Positions 1 to 8,568 are shown, numbered from the stretch's first letter. The stretch: DNA of 43,198 nt from an uncultured Clostridium sp. (GCF_900547735.1 NZ_URHZ01000045.1:1-43198), one strand, 5' to 3'. Notes: a model not told the origin generated them from the letters alone. Program-made: numbers and translations.

Positions 1-86
1 GGGTAGCACGTCCTCTTCCGGAAGATATGCCGTCCAACGAAGAACTGTTCGGTGACTTCTTCAAACCGGGTATGGACGAAGAATAA
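1..86 (+). CDS. C-terminal fragment of an unidentified protein (5' end outside window)
   Basis: An open frame enters from the left edge, with its first full codon at base 3, and stops at TAA 84-86. It encodes about 27 residues ending in an acidic tail (ELFGDFFKPGMDEE). I do not recognise the family from so short a piece. It could belong to any soluble protein. The stop is followed by a long non-coding spacer with hairpins, which fits the end of a transcription unit. Confidence 0.5.
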   Translation, partial: VARPLPEDMPSNEELFGDFFKPGMDEE

Positions 87-240
87 GAGCCTGGAAAGCA
101 GGAGTCTGCAGTAAAATAAGATTGATAGTGAAAAGTGATAGTAAAGCATTAAGACTCAGATCGTGAATGAATAAAAACGCCTTCCCACCTGGAAAGGGCA
201 GGGCGTACGGGACTGAAGCACCCCCTCACGTGTTTCAGGC

Positions 241-304
241 CGTTAACAACAAAGACAGGTTGCAGAGCAGCGGACAGCTCTGCAGCCTGTTTTCGTTGTT
301 AACG
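241..304. repeat. Long inverted repeat, 27-bp arms
   Basis: Arms 241-267 and 278-304 are inverted copies with three mismatches around a 10-base loop. The ends read CGTTAACAAC and GTTGTTAACG. There is no T-run directly after it, so it is not a classic intrinsic terminator. It could be a repeat element or a structured 3' end. Confidence 0.75.
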
Positions 305-331
305 GCACTCCGGCGGGAAGATACCGTGCCC

Positions 332-368
332 GTTACTGTTCACACCGCATTGCGCTGTGAACAGTAAC
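332..368. repeat. Perfect 13-bp inverted repeat (GTTACTGTTCACA)
   Basis: GTTACTGTTCACA at 332-344 is exactly inverted at 356-368, with an 11-base loop. A related arm pair (TTTACTGTTC ... GGACAGTAAC) occurs at 37444-37498 near the ilvD/gntP junction. This suggests a recurring short intergenic motif in this genome. Confidence 0.7.
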
Positions 369-500
369 TGTGCTCCGCCGCAATGACCGCCATAATTGAC
401 AGATACCGGAAACTGCAATATACTTTAACAAAAACAGAACAATCCGCGCCGCACCGCCGGGACGCCCTGCAAAAGAGCGGATTCTGAAAGGAAAATTCAC

Positions 501-965
501 ATGAAACATACCTGTATCGTCATATCGGTGGCGGATGTCAACGCCGCGAGGAAGTTTTACGAAGATTTATTCGGACTGGAGGTTTATCAGGATTACGGCA
601 TCAATATTTCGTTTACCTGCGGTTTAGCCCTTCAGCAGGATTTTGACTGGCTTGTGAATCTGCCGAAAGAGAAAGTGATGAAGAATTCCAATAATATGGA
701 AATCTGCTTTGAAGAAACGGACTTTGACGGCTTTATGGAGAAACTCAAAGCGTATCCCGACATTGAATATCTGGGAGATGTGATTGAGCACGGCTGGGGC
801 CAGCGCGTCGTCAGATTCTATGATTTGGACAGCCATATAATTGAAGTGGGCGAGGATATGAAAATGGTAATTAACCGTTTTCTGGATTCCGGCATGACGA
901 TGGAGGAGGTGTCGGTGAGAATGGACGCTTCGGTTGAAGACTTGACAAAGCTTCTTAAAGCATAA
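501..965 (+). CDS. VOC (glyoxalase/bleomycin-resistance fold) protein
   Basis: A 154-residue protein. Residues 1-118 show the vicinal-oxygen-chelate pattern: an N-terminal strand (HTCIVISVADV), the helix ARKFYEDLFGLEV, and a late segment ending FYDLDSHIIEVGED with a Glu where VOC enzymes carry a metal ligand. The last 35 residues form an extra helical tail (SGMTMEEVSVRMD...). The family includes glyoxalases, dioxygenases and resistance proteins, and the substrate cannot be told from sequence. AAAGGAAA lies just upstream of the ATG. The gene stands alone and is closed by its own terminator. Confidence 0.85.
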   Translation: MKHTCIVISVADVNAARKFYEDLFGLEVYQDYGINISFTCGLALQQDFDWLVNLPKEKVMKNSNNMEICFEETDFDGFMEKLKAYPDIEYLGDVIEHGWGQRVVRFYDLDSHIIEVGEDMKMVINRFLDSGMTMEEVSVRMDASVEDLTKLLKA

Positions 966-970
966 ATAAA

Positions 971-1023
971 AAACAGAGCGCTTTGCCTTACCGGATGCCG
1001 GTAACGGAGCGCTCTGTTTTTTT
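971..1023 (+). terminator. Intrinsic terminator after the VOC gene
   Basis: Arms AAACAGAGCGCT (971-982) and AGCGCTCTGTTT (1008-1019) enclose a nested TTACCGG/CCGGTAA stem, followed by a T-run. It lies 5 bases after the VOC stop. Confidence 0.9.
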
Positions 1024-1133
1024 CTATTGGTAATTAATTAATCGAAATGATTCATATAAAATTTCCGGTTTTTCCTTATACATACTTTATTCCCGACTTT
1101 GGCTGCTGACCGGGAACCCGTTCTGAATCCCGC

Positions 1134-1886
1134 CTACATATGGTGGATAAAGGTGGAGAGAAGGTCGGCCGGAAGCTGTCCCGGAGCCGATGATTTACCT
1201 GCGGTTCCGAAGGTGATGCAGGAGCCGAAGACGCTGCCGCATACACGGCTTACCGCGCCCTGTCCGCCCATGGACATGGTGACAACCGGAGTCTCTTTGT
1301 GCTCCTCGTGCATGGTCAGGGTGGCGTCGAGCAGAGTCAGGACATCCCTTGCGCTCTGCGGCGTAACTGCAAATTTAACAATGTCTGCGCCAAGCTGCTG
1401 CATCTGGCAGAGATGGTGTACAATCCTGTCTTTGGAAGGCGTGGAAGAGAAGTCATGAAGGGAGCCTACAATCTTTGCCCCGGATTCATGGGCGGCATCC
1501 CGGATGACGGCCATCGTATCGTCGCCTCTGGACAGTTCCACGTCGATCAGATCCACAAGGCCGCTGCGGCTCGCGGAAGTGAGAACGCTTATGTAGTCCT
1601 CGGTGGAAATCTCCAGCTTGCCTCCTTCCACACTCGTTCTAATGGTAAAGAGGATTGGAGCGTCGCCTAACTGTTCGCGGAGATATGTCATGGCCTTAAA
1701 TCGGAATTCATAATCTTCAATATCTTTATAAAAATCGGCACGCCATTCAACAAGGTCAAAGGGAGCGCTTTTCATTTTTTCAACGGATTCTTTCAGTTCT
1801 TCAAAGTTTGTATCCGTAAGCGGGATACAGATTTTCGGGATTCCTTCTCCGAATACGACATTTCTGATTTTTACGGTTTCTGACAT
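1134..1886 (-). CDS. aroD: Type I 3-dehydroquinate dehydratase (AroD)
   Basis: A 250-residue protein of typical length for the class I Schiff-base enzyme that converts 3-dehydroquinate to 3-dehydroshikimate in the shikimate pathway. EWRAD is at 48-52, the catalytic His at 144 (GSLHDFSS) and the Schiff-base Lys at 171 (IVKFAVTP), followed by the MSMGGQGAVSR loop. The start is supported by AGGAGA upstream. The gene has a good promoter (1941-1969) and is divergent from a Gfo/Idh/MocA oxidoreductase. That pairing, away from other aromatic biosynthesis genes, leaves open a role in quinate/shikimate use rather than biosynthesis. Confidence 0.95.
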   Translation of the reverse strand: MSETVKIRNVVFGEGIPKICIPLTDTNFEELKESVEKMKSAPFDLVEWRADFYKDIEDYEFRFKAMTYLREQLGDAPILFTIRTSVEGGKLEISTEDYISVLTSASRSGLVDLIDVELSRGDDTMAVIRDAAHESGAKIVGSLHDFSSTPSKDRIVHHLCQMQQLGADIVKFAVTPQSARDVLTLLDATLTMHEEHKETPVVTMSMGGQGAVSRVCGSVFGSCITFGTAGKSSAPGQLPADLLSTFIHHM

Positions 1887-1940
1887 GGCAATTTTCTCCT
1901 AAATAAATTAAAACAAAGGGTTCTGTTAAATGTTGGTTAC

Positions 1941-1969
1941 AGTATAAATGCAGAACCGATTTAAGTCAA
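1941..1969 (-). promoter_or_regulatory. Promoter for aroD
   Basis: Read on the minus strand: -35 TTGACT (1964-1969), 17-base spacer, -10 TATACT (1941-1946). It lies about 55 bases upstream of the aroD start. Confidence 0.7.
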
Positions 1970-2058
1970 GAGTTTTTTGCGTTAAACTATTAAAAATTAA
2001 TGCGTTAAAGTGGAAACTGATCTATGAATAAAACAGATAGGTTGGTGAAAACGTTCAA

Positions 2059-2088
2059 TTGGATATTTTACTCATTATTCGGTATGAT
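2059..2088 (+). promoter_or_regulatory. Possible promoter for the oxidoreductase
   Basis: TTGGAT (2059-2064), 18-base spacer, TATGAT (2083-2088), about 70 bases before the start codon. Two direct copies of TGCGTTAAA lie upstream, near 1978 and 2001. These may be regulator sites but are unproven. Confidence 0.4.
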
Positions 2089-2156
2089 ATTTCTATAAGA
2101 AAAAGCCTGATGGGGCGACGAATTTAAGGCAATTATGCCAAAAAGGAGAGGTAAAG

Positions 2157-3338
2157 ATGACAAAGAATGTAAAGCCGGTTGTAATCGGAACAATAGGGGC
2201 AGGTTACGCTGCGTACCTGCACGGCAACGGATATGAGAAAGTAAGCGGCGTCCCGGTACGTCTGAAAACCATCTGCGACGTGAAACTGGAACTGGCTGAA
2301 AAGGTGAAAGAGCGCTACGGCTACGAGCAGGCAGTCACCAGCTACGAGGAGATGTTAAAGGATCCCGAGATCGATGTGATCGATATCGTGACGCCTCCAT
2401 TCCTTCACTGCTCCATGGCTATCCAGGCTTTAAAGGCCGGAAAGCACGTCATCTGTGAAAAACCTCTGACCGGATATTTTGGACAGCGCGGTGAAGAGAA
2501 CGTGGGCAAGAGCACACCAAAGTCCAAGATGTTTGAGGAAGTTATGAACACGATGGACGAGCTTAAGAAGGTCGTGGACGAATGCGGTAAAAAGTTTCTC
2601 TATGCGGAGAACTTCGTATATGCAACTCCGGTACAGAAAGCGGCAGAGATTCTGCGCGCCAAGAAGAGCAAAGTGCTTTTCATGAAGGGTGAGGAGAGCC
2701 TGAAAGGTTCCAGTTCCCCACTTGCCGGCAAATGGAACGGAACAGGCGGCGGCACATTAATCCGTACGGGCTGCCATCCGCTGTCCGGTATGCTGTGGTT
2801 AAAACAGCAGGAGGCCGAGGCGCGCGGCGAGAAGATTACCGTTAAGAGCGTAACGGCGGACTGCGGCGTTGCTACCGCATGCCTGACGGAAGACGAACAC
2901 CGCCACATTTCCGCACGTCCCGAGGACGTTGAGGATTTCGGCACCGTAACCGTAACATTTTCCGACGGAACAAAGTGCATGACAATCGCCAGCGATACCG
3001 TGCTCGGCGGCACCAAGAATTACATAGAAGTATACAGCAATGACAATGCCCTAATGTGCAACATCACTCCTACCGACATCCTGAACACCTATTTCCTGGA
3101 TGAGGACGGTCTGGAGGATGTAACCATCTCCGAGATGCTCCCGGCAAAACTCGGATGGAACAAGGCCTTTGTATCCGACGAGATTATCCGCGGCTACATG
3201 GGAGAGCTGCAGGATTTCGTGGAGACCATTGCCTATGACAGGGCTCCATCCTCCGATTTTGCACTGGCTTATGAGACGATGAAAGTTGTTTATGCCGCTT
3301 ATCAGTCCGCTGAAGAAGGACGCAGGATTGATTTCTAA
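2157..3338 (+). CDS. Gfo/Idh/MocA-family NAD(P)-dependent oxidoreductase
   Basis: 393 residues. The N-terminal Rossmann domain has a GTIGAGYAA dinucleotide loop at 11-19 and the family signature EKP at 101-103 (VICEKPL). The C-terminal domain contains GGGTLIRTGCHPL, where the conserved His/Asp region of the family lies. Members oxidise or reduce sugars, inositols or sugar acids with NAD(P). The specific substrate is unknown. AAAGGAGAGG precedes the ATG. The divergent aroD hints at a cyclitol or quinate-like substrate, but that is inference. A fossil of a second copy of its 3' end lies at 10340-10369. Confidence 0.9.
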   Translation: MTKNVKPVVIGTIGAGYAAYLHGNGYEKVSGVPVRLKTICDVKLELAEKVKERYGYEQAVTSYEEMLKDPEIDVIDIVTPPFLHCSMAIQALKAGKHVICEKPLTGYFGQRGEENVGKSTPKSKMFEEVMNTMDELKKVVDECGKKFLYAENFVYATPVQKAAEILRAKKSKVLFMKGEESLKGSSSPLAGKWNGTGGGTLIRTGCHPLSGMLWLKQQEAEARGEKITVKSVTADCGVATACLTEDEHRHISARPEDVEDFGTVTVTFSDGTKCMTIASDTVLGGTKNYIEVYSNDNALMCNITPTDILNTYFLDEDGLEDVTISEMLPAKLGWNKAFVSDEIIRGYMGELQDFVETIAYDRAPSSDFALAYETMKVVYAAYQSAEEGRRIDF

Positions 3339-3374
3339 TATTTGTTTACGTTGAGATGAGGTCCAGCCCTCATC

Positions 3375-3429
3375 AAAAGAGAGAAGCTTCGCTCCGGTTC
3401 ATACCCGGTGTGTGGGCTTCTCTTTTTTT
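3375..3429 (+). terminator. Intrinsic terminator after the oxidoreductase (copy 1 of a duplicated element)
   Basis: Stem AGAGAAGC ... GCTTCTCT with an inner CCGGTTCATACCCGG segment and a T7 run. The same sequence, with few changes, recurs at 10411-10463. Confidence 0.9.
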
Positions 3430-3499
3430 GATAACACCTCCGGGCGCTGCGGCCGGAAATGTGAAAATCGTGTCATGAAACGGAAGGGATAAATAGTGA

Positions 3500-3528
3500 T
3501 TGAGTTACAGGGCCGGATTGTCTATAAT
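3500..3528 (+). promoter_or_regulatory. Promoter for the LysR gene at 3649
   Basis: TTGAGT (3500-3505), 17-base spacer, TATAAT (3523-3528). This leaves a leader of about 115 bases before the TTG start. The rest of the 310-base spacer 3339-3648 holds the terminator above and nothing else I can identify. Confidence 0.7.
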
Positions 3529-3648
3529 AATCAACAGGAAGGTTTTTATTATTTTGACGGTATTTTGCGCGGCCGGCTTTATTGCGGCTGTTCAGATTGG
3601 AATAATGCCTGCAAAAACGGAAATCGAATAGAATTGGGGGAATGATAA

Positions 3649-4596
3649 TTGAATTTTGTAGATTTACAGTGTTTTCTGGCTGCGGCAGAGGAAATGAGTT
3701 TTACGAGGGCAGCCGTCCGGCTCTATATGAGCCAGCAGGCGCTGAGCAGCCATATTGCGAAGCTGGAGACATATTATGAGACAAAGCTGTTTGACAGGCA
3801 GCCTCCGCTGACTCTAACGGAAACCGGAAAGGCACTTCTCCCTTATGCAGAAAAAATTTTAAACCAAGGGGAGGAGGCCGGCAAGGTAATACAGGATATC
3901 AGAGATTTTAGGCAGAGTGGCCTGATAATCGGAATTCCGAATTATACAGAAGATTTAATCCTGCCGGCGCTGCTTCCCGCATATTATAAAAAATTCCCGG
4001 GTGTTCATGTTCAAGTTGTAGAACAGAAAATGAGTACACTGAAAGACATGCTGTACAAGGGAAAGATAGACCTGCTTTTCGATCATGGAATTCAGGATGA
4101 AGAACTGGTAAAGCGGAAACAGTTGTTTCGTGACAGTTGGATGATTGTTGTGCCTAAAACAATTTTCACGGAATATTTTTCTGCTGAAGAACAGAGGGAG
4201 TTATTAAAAAGCGATACACAGCCGTTGAGTAAGTTTAAAAAATGTCCATTTATCAGGATGTCCGGCGGAACTACAGGAGGAGATTTGGAAGAGAGGTACT
4301 TCCAGGAGAGAGAATTAGAACTTCCTGTAGTGATGGAACTCAGTAATATCCAGGCTAAGGTTTCTTTAAGCATGGCGGGGTTGGGCGTGACGATGTGTCC
4401 GGAGGTGTATCTTCAGGAACCAAGGATGGATAGAAAGAGCAGAAAACAGTTGGTTTGTTTTTATCTGGATTATCCGGAAGCCAATAATTATCTGGCGGTC
4501 AGTTATTTAAAAAATAAATATTTATCCAGGGCATCCAGGGAGCTGATTGCAATGGCAACGGAATTGTTTTCCGAAAGAAAGGGCGAAGTACTGTAA
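3649..4596 (+). CDS. LysR-family transcriptional regulator
   Basis: 315 residues. An N-terminal winged HTH (about 1-60: FLAAAEEMSFTRAAVRLYMS, then QQALSSHIAKLE) is followed by a periplasmic-binding-like effector domain (about 90-300). The start is TTG at 3649, chosen because GGGGGAA lies 6 bases upstream and the next in-frame ATG would cut into the HTH. It most resembles the other LysR at 34544 (same QQ-LSSHI--LE-YY pattern). It lies directly upstream of the PatB-type lyase, its probable target. Family members are tetramers that respond to a small metabolite. Confidence 0.9.
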   Translation: MNFVDLQCFLAAAEEMSFTRAAVRLYMSQQALSSHIAKLETYYETKLFDRQPPLTLTETGKALLPYAEKILNQGEEAGKVIQDIRDFRQSGLIIGIPNYTEDLILPALLPAYYKKFPGVHVQVVEQKMSTLKDMLYKGKIDLLFDHGIQDEELVKRKQLFRDSWMIVVPKTIFTEYFSAEEQRELLKSDTQPLSKFKKCPFIRMSGGTTGGDLEERYFQERELELPVVMELSNIQAKVSLSMAGLGVTMCPEVYLQEPRMDRKSRKQLVCFYLDYPEANNYLAVSYLKNKYLSRASRELIAMATELFSERKGEVL

Positions 4597-4620
4597 GTAA
4601 ACGGTAATTCGCTCTTTTTT
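4578..4620 (+). terminator. Intrinsic terminator overlapping the end of the LysR gene
   Basis: AAAGGGCGA (4578-4586, inside the last codons) pairs with TCGCTCTTT (4609-4617, one G-T), followed by more Ts. The downstream lyase therefore has its own promoter. Confidence 0.7.
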
Positions 4621-4629
4621 ACAGCCGTT

Positions 4630-4685
4630 TCTTGTGAGTAGACAAGAGAAAGCTGTTGGAAAAGGAAGAAAACAACCGTTATAAT
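4630..4685 (+). promoter_or_regulatory. Promoter and candidate LysR site for the C-S lyase
   Basis: TTGGAA (4656-4661), 18-base spacer, TATAAT (4680-4685). Just upstream is the inverted repeat TCTTGT-N6-ACAAGA (4630-4647), in the position where LysR proteins bind to activate. Confidence 0.6.
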
Positions 4686-4728
4686 CAGGTTAAAGAATTA
4701 AAAATCAGGAAGAAGAACAGGAGAGATT

Positions 4729-5910
4729 ATGAAGTATAATTTTGATGAAATCATAGACCGCAGCGGCACACAGTCGGTAAAGTTTGACTTTCGCCCTGCA
4801 GGAGCGTCCATGGATACGGTTCCAATGTGGATTGCCGATATGGACTTTCCGTGCGCAGAACCGGTTATCAGGGCTCTTCACGGCCGGGTAGACCGGAAAA
4901 TATTCGGGTACAGCAGCAATGATGTGCCGGAATACAAAGAAGCAGTGGCTGGATGGTACAATAAGCGTTTTGGATGGACGGTTGACGGGAAGAATATTTT
5001 TTACAGTCCAGGTGTTATGCCGGCATTCAGCGCACTTGTCAATGTTCTGACGGAAGAGGGAAACGGAATTGTCATTCAGAATCCGGTGTACAATCCCTTT
5101 GCAAGCACCGTTGAGTTAAATAACAGAATTGTGGTAGATGTTCCGTTAAAGAATACGAACTGTGATTATGAGATGGACTATGAGAATCTGGATAAAACGC
5201 TTGCAAATCCAAATAACCGTATTCTGGTAGTCTGCAGCCCTCATAACCCGGTAGGGCGCGTATGGACGGTGGAAGAACTGAGGAGGGTAACAGAAATCGC
5301 AAAGAAGTATGGAACTTGGATTGTCTGCGATGAAATCCACAGTGATATTGTGAGAAAAGGGGTTGTCCATACTCCGCTTGCAAAGGCCTGCCCGGATTAT
5401 TCAGAGCATATTATCGTATGTACCGCACCGAGTAAAACGTTCAACCTTGCAGGAATTCATGCATCCAATATTGTAATATACAATGAAGAACTTCAGAAGA
5501 AATTCAGCAGTTATCTTTATTTACGTGTCGGTCTCTGGAAACCCAATGCGTTTGTTGTGTCGTCCACAATCTCTGCCTATACAGAGGGAGAGGAATGGCT
5601 GTCTCAGGTGCTGGAATATATTGATGGAAACATTGATTATGCATGTGAATATATTCAGAAGCACCTTCCAAGGGCCAAAGTAAGACGTCCGGAAGGAACT
5701 TACCTTCTCTGGGTAGACCTGCGCGGTTACATTGCAGATGGAAAAGCTCTGGAGGATGTGATGCAGAATAAGGCAAAACTTGCTCTTGATGAAGGCTATG
5801 TATTCGGAAAAGCCGGAGAAGGATTTGAGCGGCTGAATCTGGCGTGTCCGCGTTCCGTAGTACAGGAATGTTTAAAAAGAATGCGGTTTGTATTAGAAGG
5901 AGAGGCATAA
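4729..5910 (+). CDS. PatB/MalY-type PLP-dependent C-S lyase (aminotransferase fold I)
   Basis: 393 residues, the usual size for the MalY/PatB group. Near the N-terminus it has the hallmark VPMWIADMDF (31-40). PLP-site residues include Asn in SPHNPVG (170-176), Asp in CDEIH (200-204) and the Schiff-base Lys236 in APSKTFNLAG. These enzymes cleave cystathionine or cysteine S-conjugates to pyruvate, ammonia and a thiol. Some members act as aminotransferases, and exact substrates differ. It is preceded by a LysR gene and a candidate operator, so it is probably induced by a sulfur amino acid or conjugate. It ends at a bidirectional hairpin shared with the M20 gene. Confidence 0.88.
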   Translation: MKYNFDEIIDRSGTQSVKFDFRPAGASMDTVPMWIADMDFPCAEPVIRALHGRVDRKIFGYSSNDVPEYKEAVAGWYNKRFGWTVDGKNIFYSPGVMPAFSALVNVLTEEGNGIVIQNPVYNPFASTVELNNRIVVDVPLKNTNCDYEMDYENLDKTLANPNNRILVVCSPHNPVGRVWTVEELRRVTEIAKKYGTWIVCDEIHSDIVRKGVVHTPLAKACPDYSEHIIVCTAPSKTFNLAGIHASNIVIYNEELQKKFSSYLYLRVGLWKPNAFVVSSTISAYTEGEEWLSQVLEYIDGNIDYACEYIQKHLPRAKVRRPEGTYLLWVDLRGYIADGKALEDVMQNKAKLALDEGYVFGKAGEGFERLNLACPRSVVQECLKRMRFVLEGEA

Positions 5911-5916
5911 TAAAAT

Positions 5917-5957
5917 GGCGGCGGTTCCACGGATATAAAATCTATGGAGCCGCCGCC
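5917..5957. terminator. Bidirectional hairpin between convergent genes
   Basis: GGCGGCGGTTCCA (5917-5929) pairs exactly with TGGAGCCGCCGCC (5945-5957) apart from one position. It lies between the convergent lyase and M20 genes. T-rich tails on both sides are short. Confidence 0.65.
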
Positions 5958-6003
5958 TTTGCACTCGGGACAAACAAAGGCCGGACAGCAATATACTTCT
6001 GAT

Positions 6004-7188
6004 TTATAAGCGCTGGAGATAATTGAAAGCAATTCTGCTTAAAACTCGCCCACCGACCGTAATTGCACGTTCATCAAAGATTGTAGAGCCGTTGTGCAGT
6101 GGAAACCGGGTCTGCGGCAGTTCGTTGGCTGTTCCCAGCCGGAACATAGCACCTGGAATCAGATCCAGATATCGGGCAAAATCTTCGGATCCCATGGATG
6201 GCGTTTCCAGATAAGTGACGTTACCGGCGCCTAACTCATCAATACCTGCCTGTTCAATCATGGAGAATACGTGATCGTCGCAGATAACGGGCTGTCCGCC
6301 TCTCTGGTAATCAACCGTACAGGAGGCACCCATAGATGCGGCGATATGAGTGGCGGTATCGGTAATTCGTTTTTCGATCATATCACGGATTTCCGGAAGG
6401 AAAGTCCGTACCGTGCCTTCCATAGATGCTTCATCAGGAATGACATTGGGCGCAGGGCCGCCGTTGAATTTACCGATAGTAATAACTGCAGATTCCAGCG
6501 GGGGTACATTTCTCGATACGATTGACTGAAGCTGGGTCAGAATATAGGCGGCAGTGAGAACGGGATCTACACTTTTATGGGGATGGGCTCCATGTCCGCC
6601 TTTTCCGTTGACCGTGATGCGTATACGGTCGGCGGAGGCCATAAGCGGGCCTTTACGGATTCCGATGTTTCCACCCGGAACCTCCGGCCAGGTATGAATG
6701 CCGACAATCATCTGAGAGGGATATTTTTCAAAGAGACCCGATTCGATAATCTCCTTTGAACCTCTGCCGATTTCTTCGGCAGGCTGGAAGATGAAAATGA
6801 CTCTTCCATCCAGCCTGCCACGGATCTCACTTAAAATTCTTGCGCAGAACAGCAGCGCGGTTGTGTGAATATCGTGACCGCAGCTATGACAGACTCCCTC
6901 GACCTCGGAAGAAAAAGGAAGTCCTGTATTTTCTGCCACCGGCAGTGCGTCAATATCAGCGCGGAACATGATACTTTTTTCTGCTTTTTCCGGATTCAGA
7001 ATGAAAACAGCGCCGGATGCAAGCGATATATCAGCTTCTGTTAGTCCATATTCAAGACATTTTTTCCGAATGAGTGCGGTGGTGTTTTTCTCCTCCATAG
7101 ATAATTCGGGATGTTTATGGATATACCTGCGAAGTTCTAGCATTTCCTCCCGATGCAGGGAGGAAAGCTGCTCAATTTGATTTTCCAT
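6004..7188 (-). CDS. M20-family amidohydrolase (hippurate hydrolase / N-acyl amino acid deacylase type)
   Basis: 394 residues, full length for the family. Metal-site motifs are RADIDALP (76-83), HSCGHDIH (101-108) and QPAEE (135-139). The dimerisation domain holds GGHGAHPH, and GSEDFA occurs near the C-terminus. Members hydrolyse N-acyl, N-carbamoyl or aminoacyl amide bonds in the cytosol with two Zn or Mn ions. It is the last gene of a three-gene operon, 18 bases after the ESS transporter, so it probably deacylates what that transporter brings in. The substrate is not identifiable from sequence. Confidence 0.92.
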   Translation of the reverse strand: MENQIEQLSSLHREEMLELRRYIHKHPELSMEEKNTTALIRKKCLEYGLTEADISLASGAVFILNPEKAEKSIMFRADIDALPVAENTGLPFSSEVEGVCHSCGHDIHTTALLFCARILSEIRGRLDGRVIFIFQPAEEIGRGSKEIIESGLFEKYPSQMIVGIHTWPEVPGGNIGIRKGPLMASADRIRITVNGKGGHGAHPHKSVDPVLTAAYILTQLQSIVSRNVPPLESAVITIGKFNGGPAPNVIPDEASMEGTVRTFLPEIRDMIEKRITDTATHIAASMGASCTVDYQRGGQPVICDDHVFSMIEQAGIDELGAGNVTYLETPSMGSEDFARYLDLIPGAMFRLGTANELPQTRFPLHNGSTIFDERAITVGGRVLSRIAFNYLQRL

Positions 7189-7206
7189 AGTTTTGTCTGC
7201 TCCTTT

Positions 7207-8568
7207 TTATGCTGTTTCTTTTTTGGGGGCGGTACGTCCGAAGAGAATGAAACCGGCCACAATAAGGACAATAAAAATAACGGATGTTATGCCAAGTACC
7301 AGGAATGGCGCCGACATGACAGCGATAACTCCGATGGTGTTGTAGGGCTGCTGCCAGAAGGAGCCGATGGTGCTGGAGCCGGAAACACCCTCAGTTGCCA
7401 GTGTGTCGCCTTCCGGATCCATGATATTGATCAGGATAAGCCCTGTAGTCAGGGAACCTGTACACTGACCGAAGATACCGGCGGCAAATTCAAACCAGTT
7501 TTCTTTATACCATTTCTTTGCAAGAAAAATGGTAAGGAATGCAGTAAGAGCGCATACAACAACCGTAGAAAGGAGGATCGGAATAAGGAAATCTGCAAAA
7601 ACACTGAGGCGTAATCTGACAATAGACTGTACGACAATAAAATCTCTGCAAAGGCCGGAGATCATACGTATGGTTCCACGGTCAATATTTTCGTTGTATT
7701 TTGTTTTGGAAAGTCCAATGCCGATTACAGCGCCTACGACAAGGCAGGTTGTGTGAAGCGGAATTTTAGACCAGAATGGGAATACCGCAATCATAAATTC
7801 ATGGAATAGATCGGAGATTCCAATCACAAGACCAATAGCCATAACCTGGAAAGCCAGCGGACTCATAACGCCGGGATTTGTGACAGCTTTGGCGATTGGC
7901 CGTCTCTCCTCCGGGGCCAGAAGACCTGTAATTTCACTTGCCGCACGTTCGCCTTCATTATGGGCTTTTCGGATGGAATATCCTCTTTTGATTCCCCAGT
8001 TGACAAACCACATTCCGCAGATGAGTGCAATATACATACCAATAGTGGCATACACCAGGGCGATCGCTGTAGCGTCTGCCCAGCCTTCAGTTTCAAATAC
8101 GCCTCCCATGATTGCAGCGGAGGATGGTCCGCCGTAGAAACCGGCAACCGGAAGCAGACCGGAGGCGATTGGAAGATCTGTCATAAATGTGGCGAGTCCC
8201 AGGGCAATCAGGATTCCGACGATAACCTGCATCATAAAAACAGATCCGGTCAGGCAGGTGGTACACAGAATGTCACGTCCAAAGCTTCCGGCATTTGTTG
8301 ATCCGAGGAAGGTGCTGGCGAAAATGATAACCAGAAGAAAATTGGACCACTGTCCGAAACCGGTAGAAAACGTCAGACATATGGGAGAAAATTTCCCGAG
8401 AACCTGCGGCCCAATAAGAAGACCGATGACACCTGCAATTAGTCCAATATTGATGTAATACTTATGTGCAAACTTTAAATGCGGACGTATCAGGAAGGCC
8501 AGCATACAGAGAAAGCTGACTTTGCTGATATCCAGTAAGAAATCGGTTAGCGTAAATACTTCTGACAT
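7207..8568 (-). CDS. ESS-family (glutamate:Na+ symporter-like) membrane transporter, variant motif
   Basis: 453 residues with about 11-12 hydrophobic segments and the inverted-repeat look of GltS-type carriers (FLIRPHLKF near the N-terminus, a Gly-rich segment in mid-protein). Where three other ESS proteins in this window have GGHGT, this one has GGPSS (146-150), so substrate or ion coupling may differ. Its start overlaps the end of the creatininase-family gene by 22 bases, with GGAGGAG inside that gene, suggesting translational coupling. Glutamate is the known substrate of the family founder. Here a carboxylated amide is more likely from context. Confidence 0.82.
   Translation of the reverse strand: MSEVFTLTDFLLDISKVSFLCMLAFLIRPHLKFAHKYYINIGLIAGVIGLLIGPQVLGKFSPICLTFSTGFGQWSNFLLVIIFASTFLGSTNAGSFGRDILCTTCLTGSVFMMQVIVGILIALGLATFMTDLPIASGLLPVAGFYGGPSSAAIMGGVFETEGWADATAIALVYATIGMYIALICGMWFVNWGIKRGYSIRKAHNEGERAASEITGLLAPEERRPIAKAVTNPGVMSPLAFQVMAIGLVIGISDLFHEFMIAVFPFWSKIPLHTTCLVVGAVIGIGLSKTKYNENIDRGTIRMISGLCRDFIVVQSIVRLRLSVFADFLIPILLSTVVVCALTAFLTIFLAKKWYKENWFEFAAGIFGQCTGSLTTGLILINIMDPEGDTLATEGVSGSSTIGSFWQQPYNTIGVIAVMSAPFLVLGITSVIFIVLIVAGFILFGRTAPKKETA

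Larger units (their letters stand above)
87..500. other. Intergenic region with two strong inverted repeats
   Basis: About 410 bases lie between the fragment stop and the VOC gene. I see no convincing gene. An open frame of 66 codons at 167-367 runs through both hairpins and has no clear ribosome binding site. The spacer holds a large hairpin (241-304) and a perfect 13-bp inverted repeat (332-368), listed separately. The rest shows nothing I can name. Confidence 0.6.

Noticed and set aside
167..367. 66-codon open frame in the first spacer
   Set aside because: It runs through two strong inverted repeats, lacks a ribosome site and has no recognisable protein pattern.
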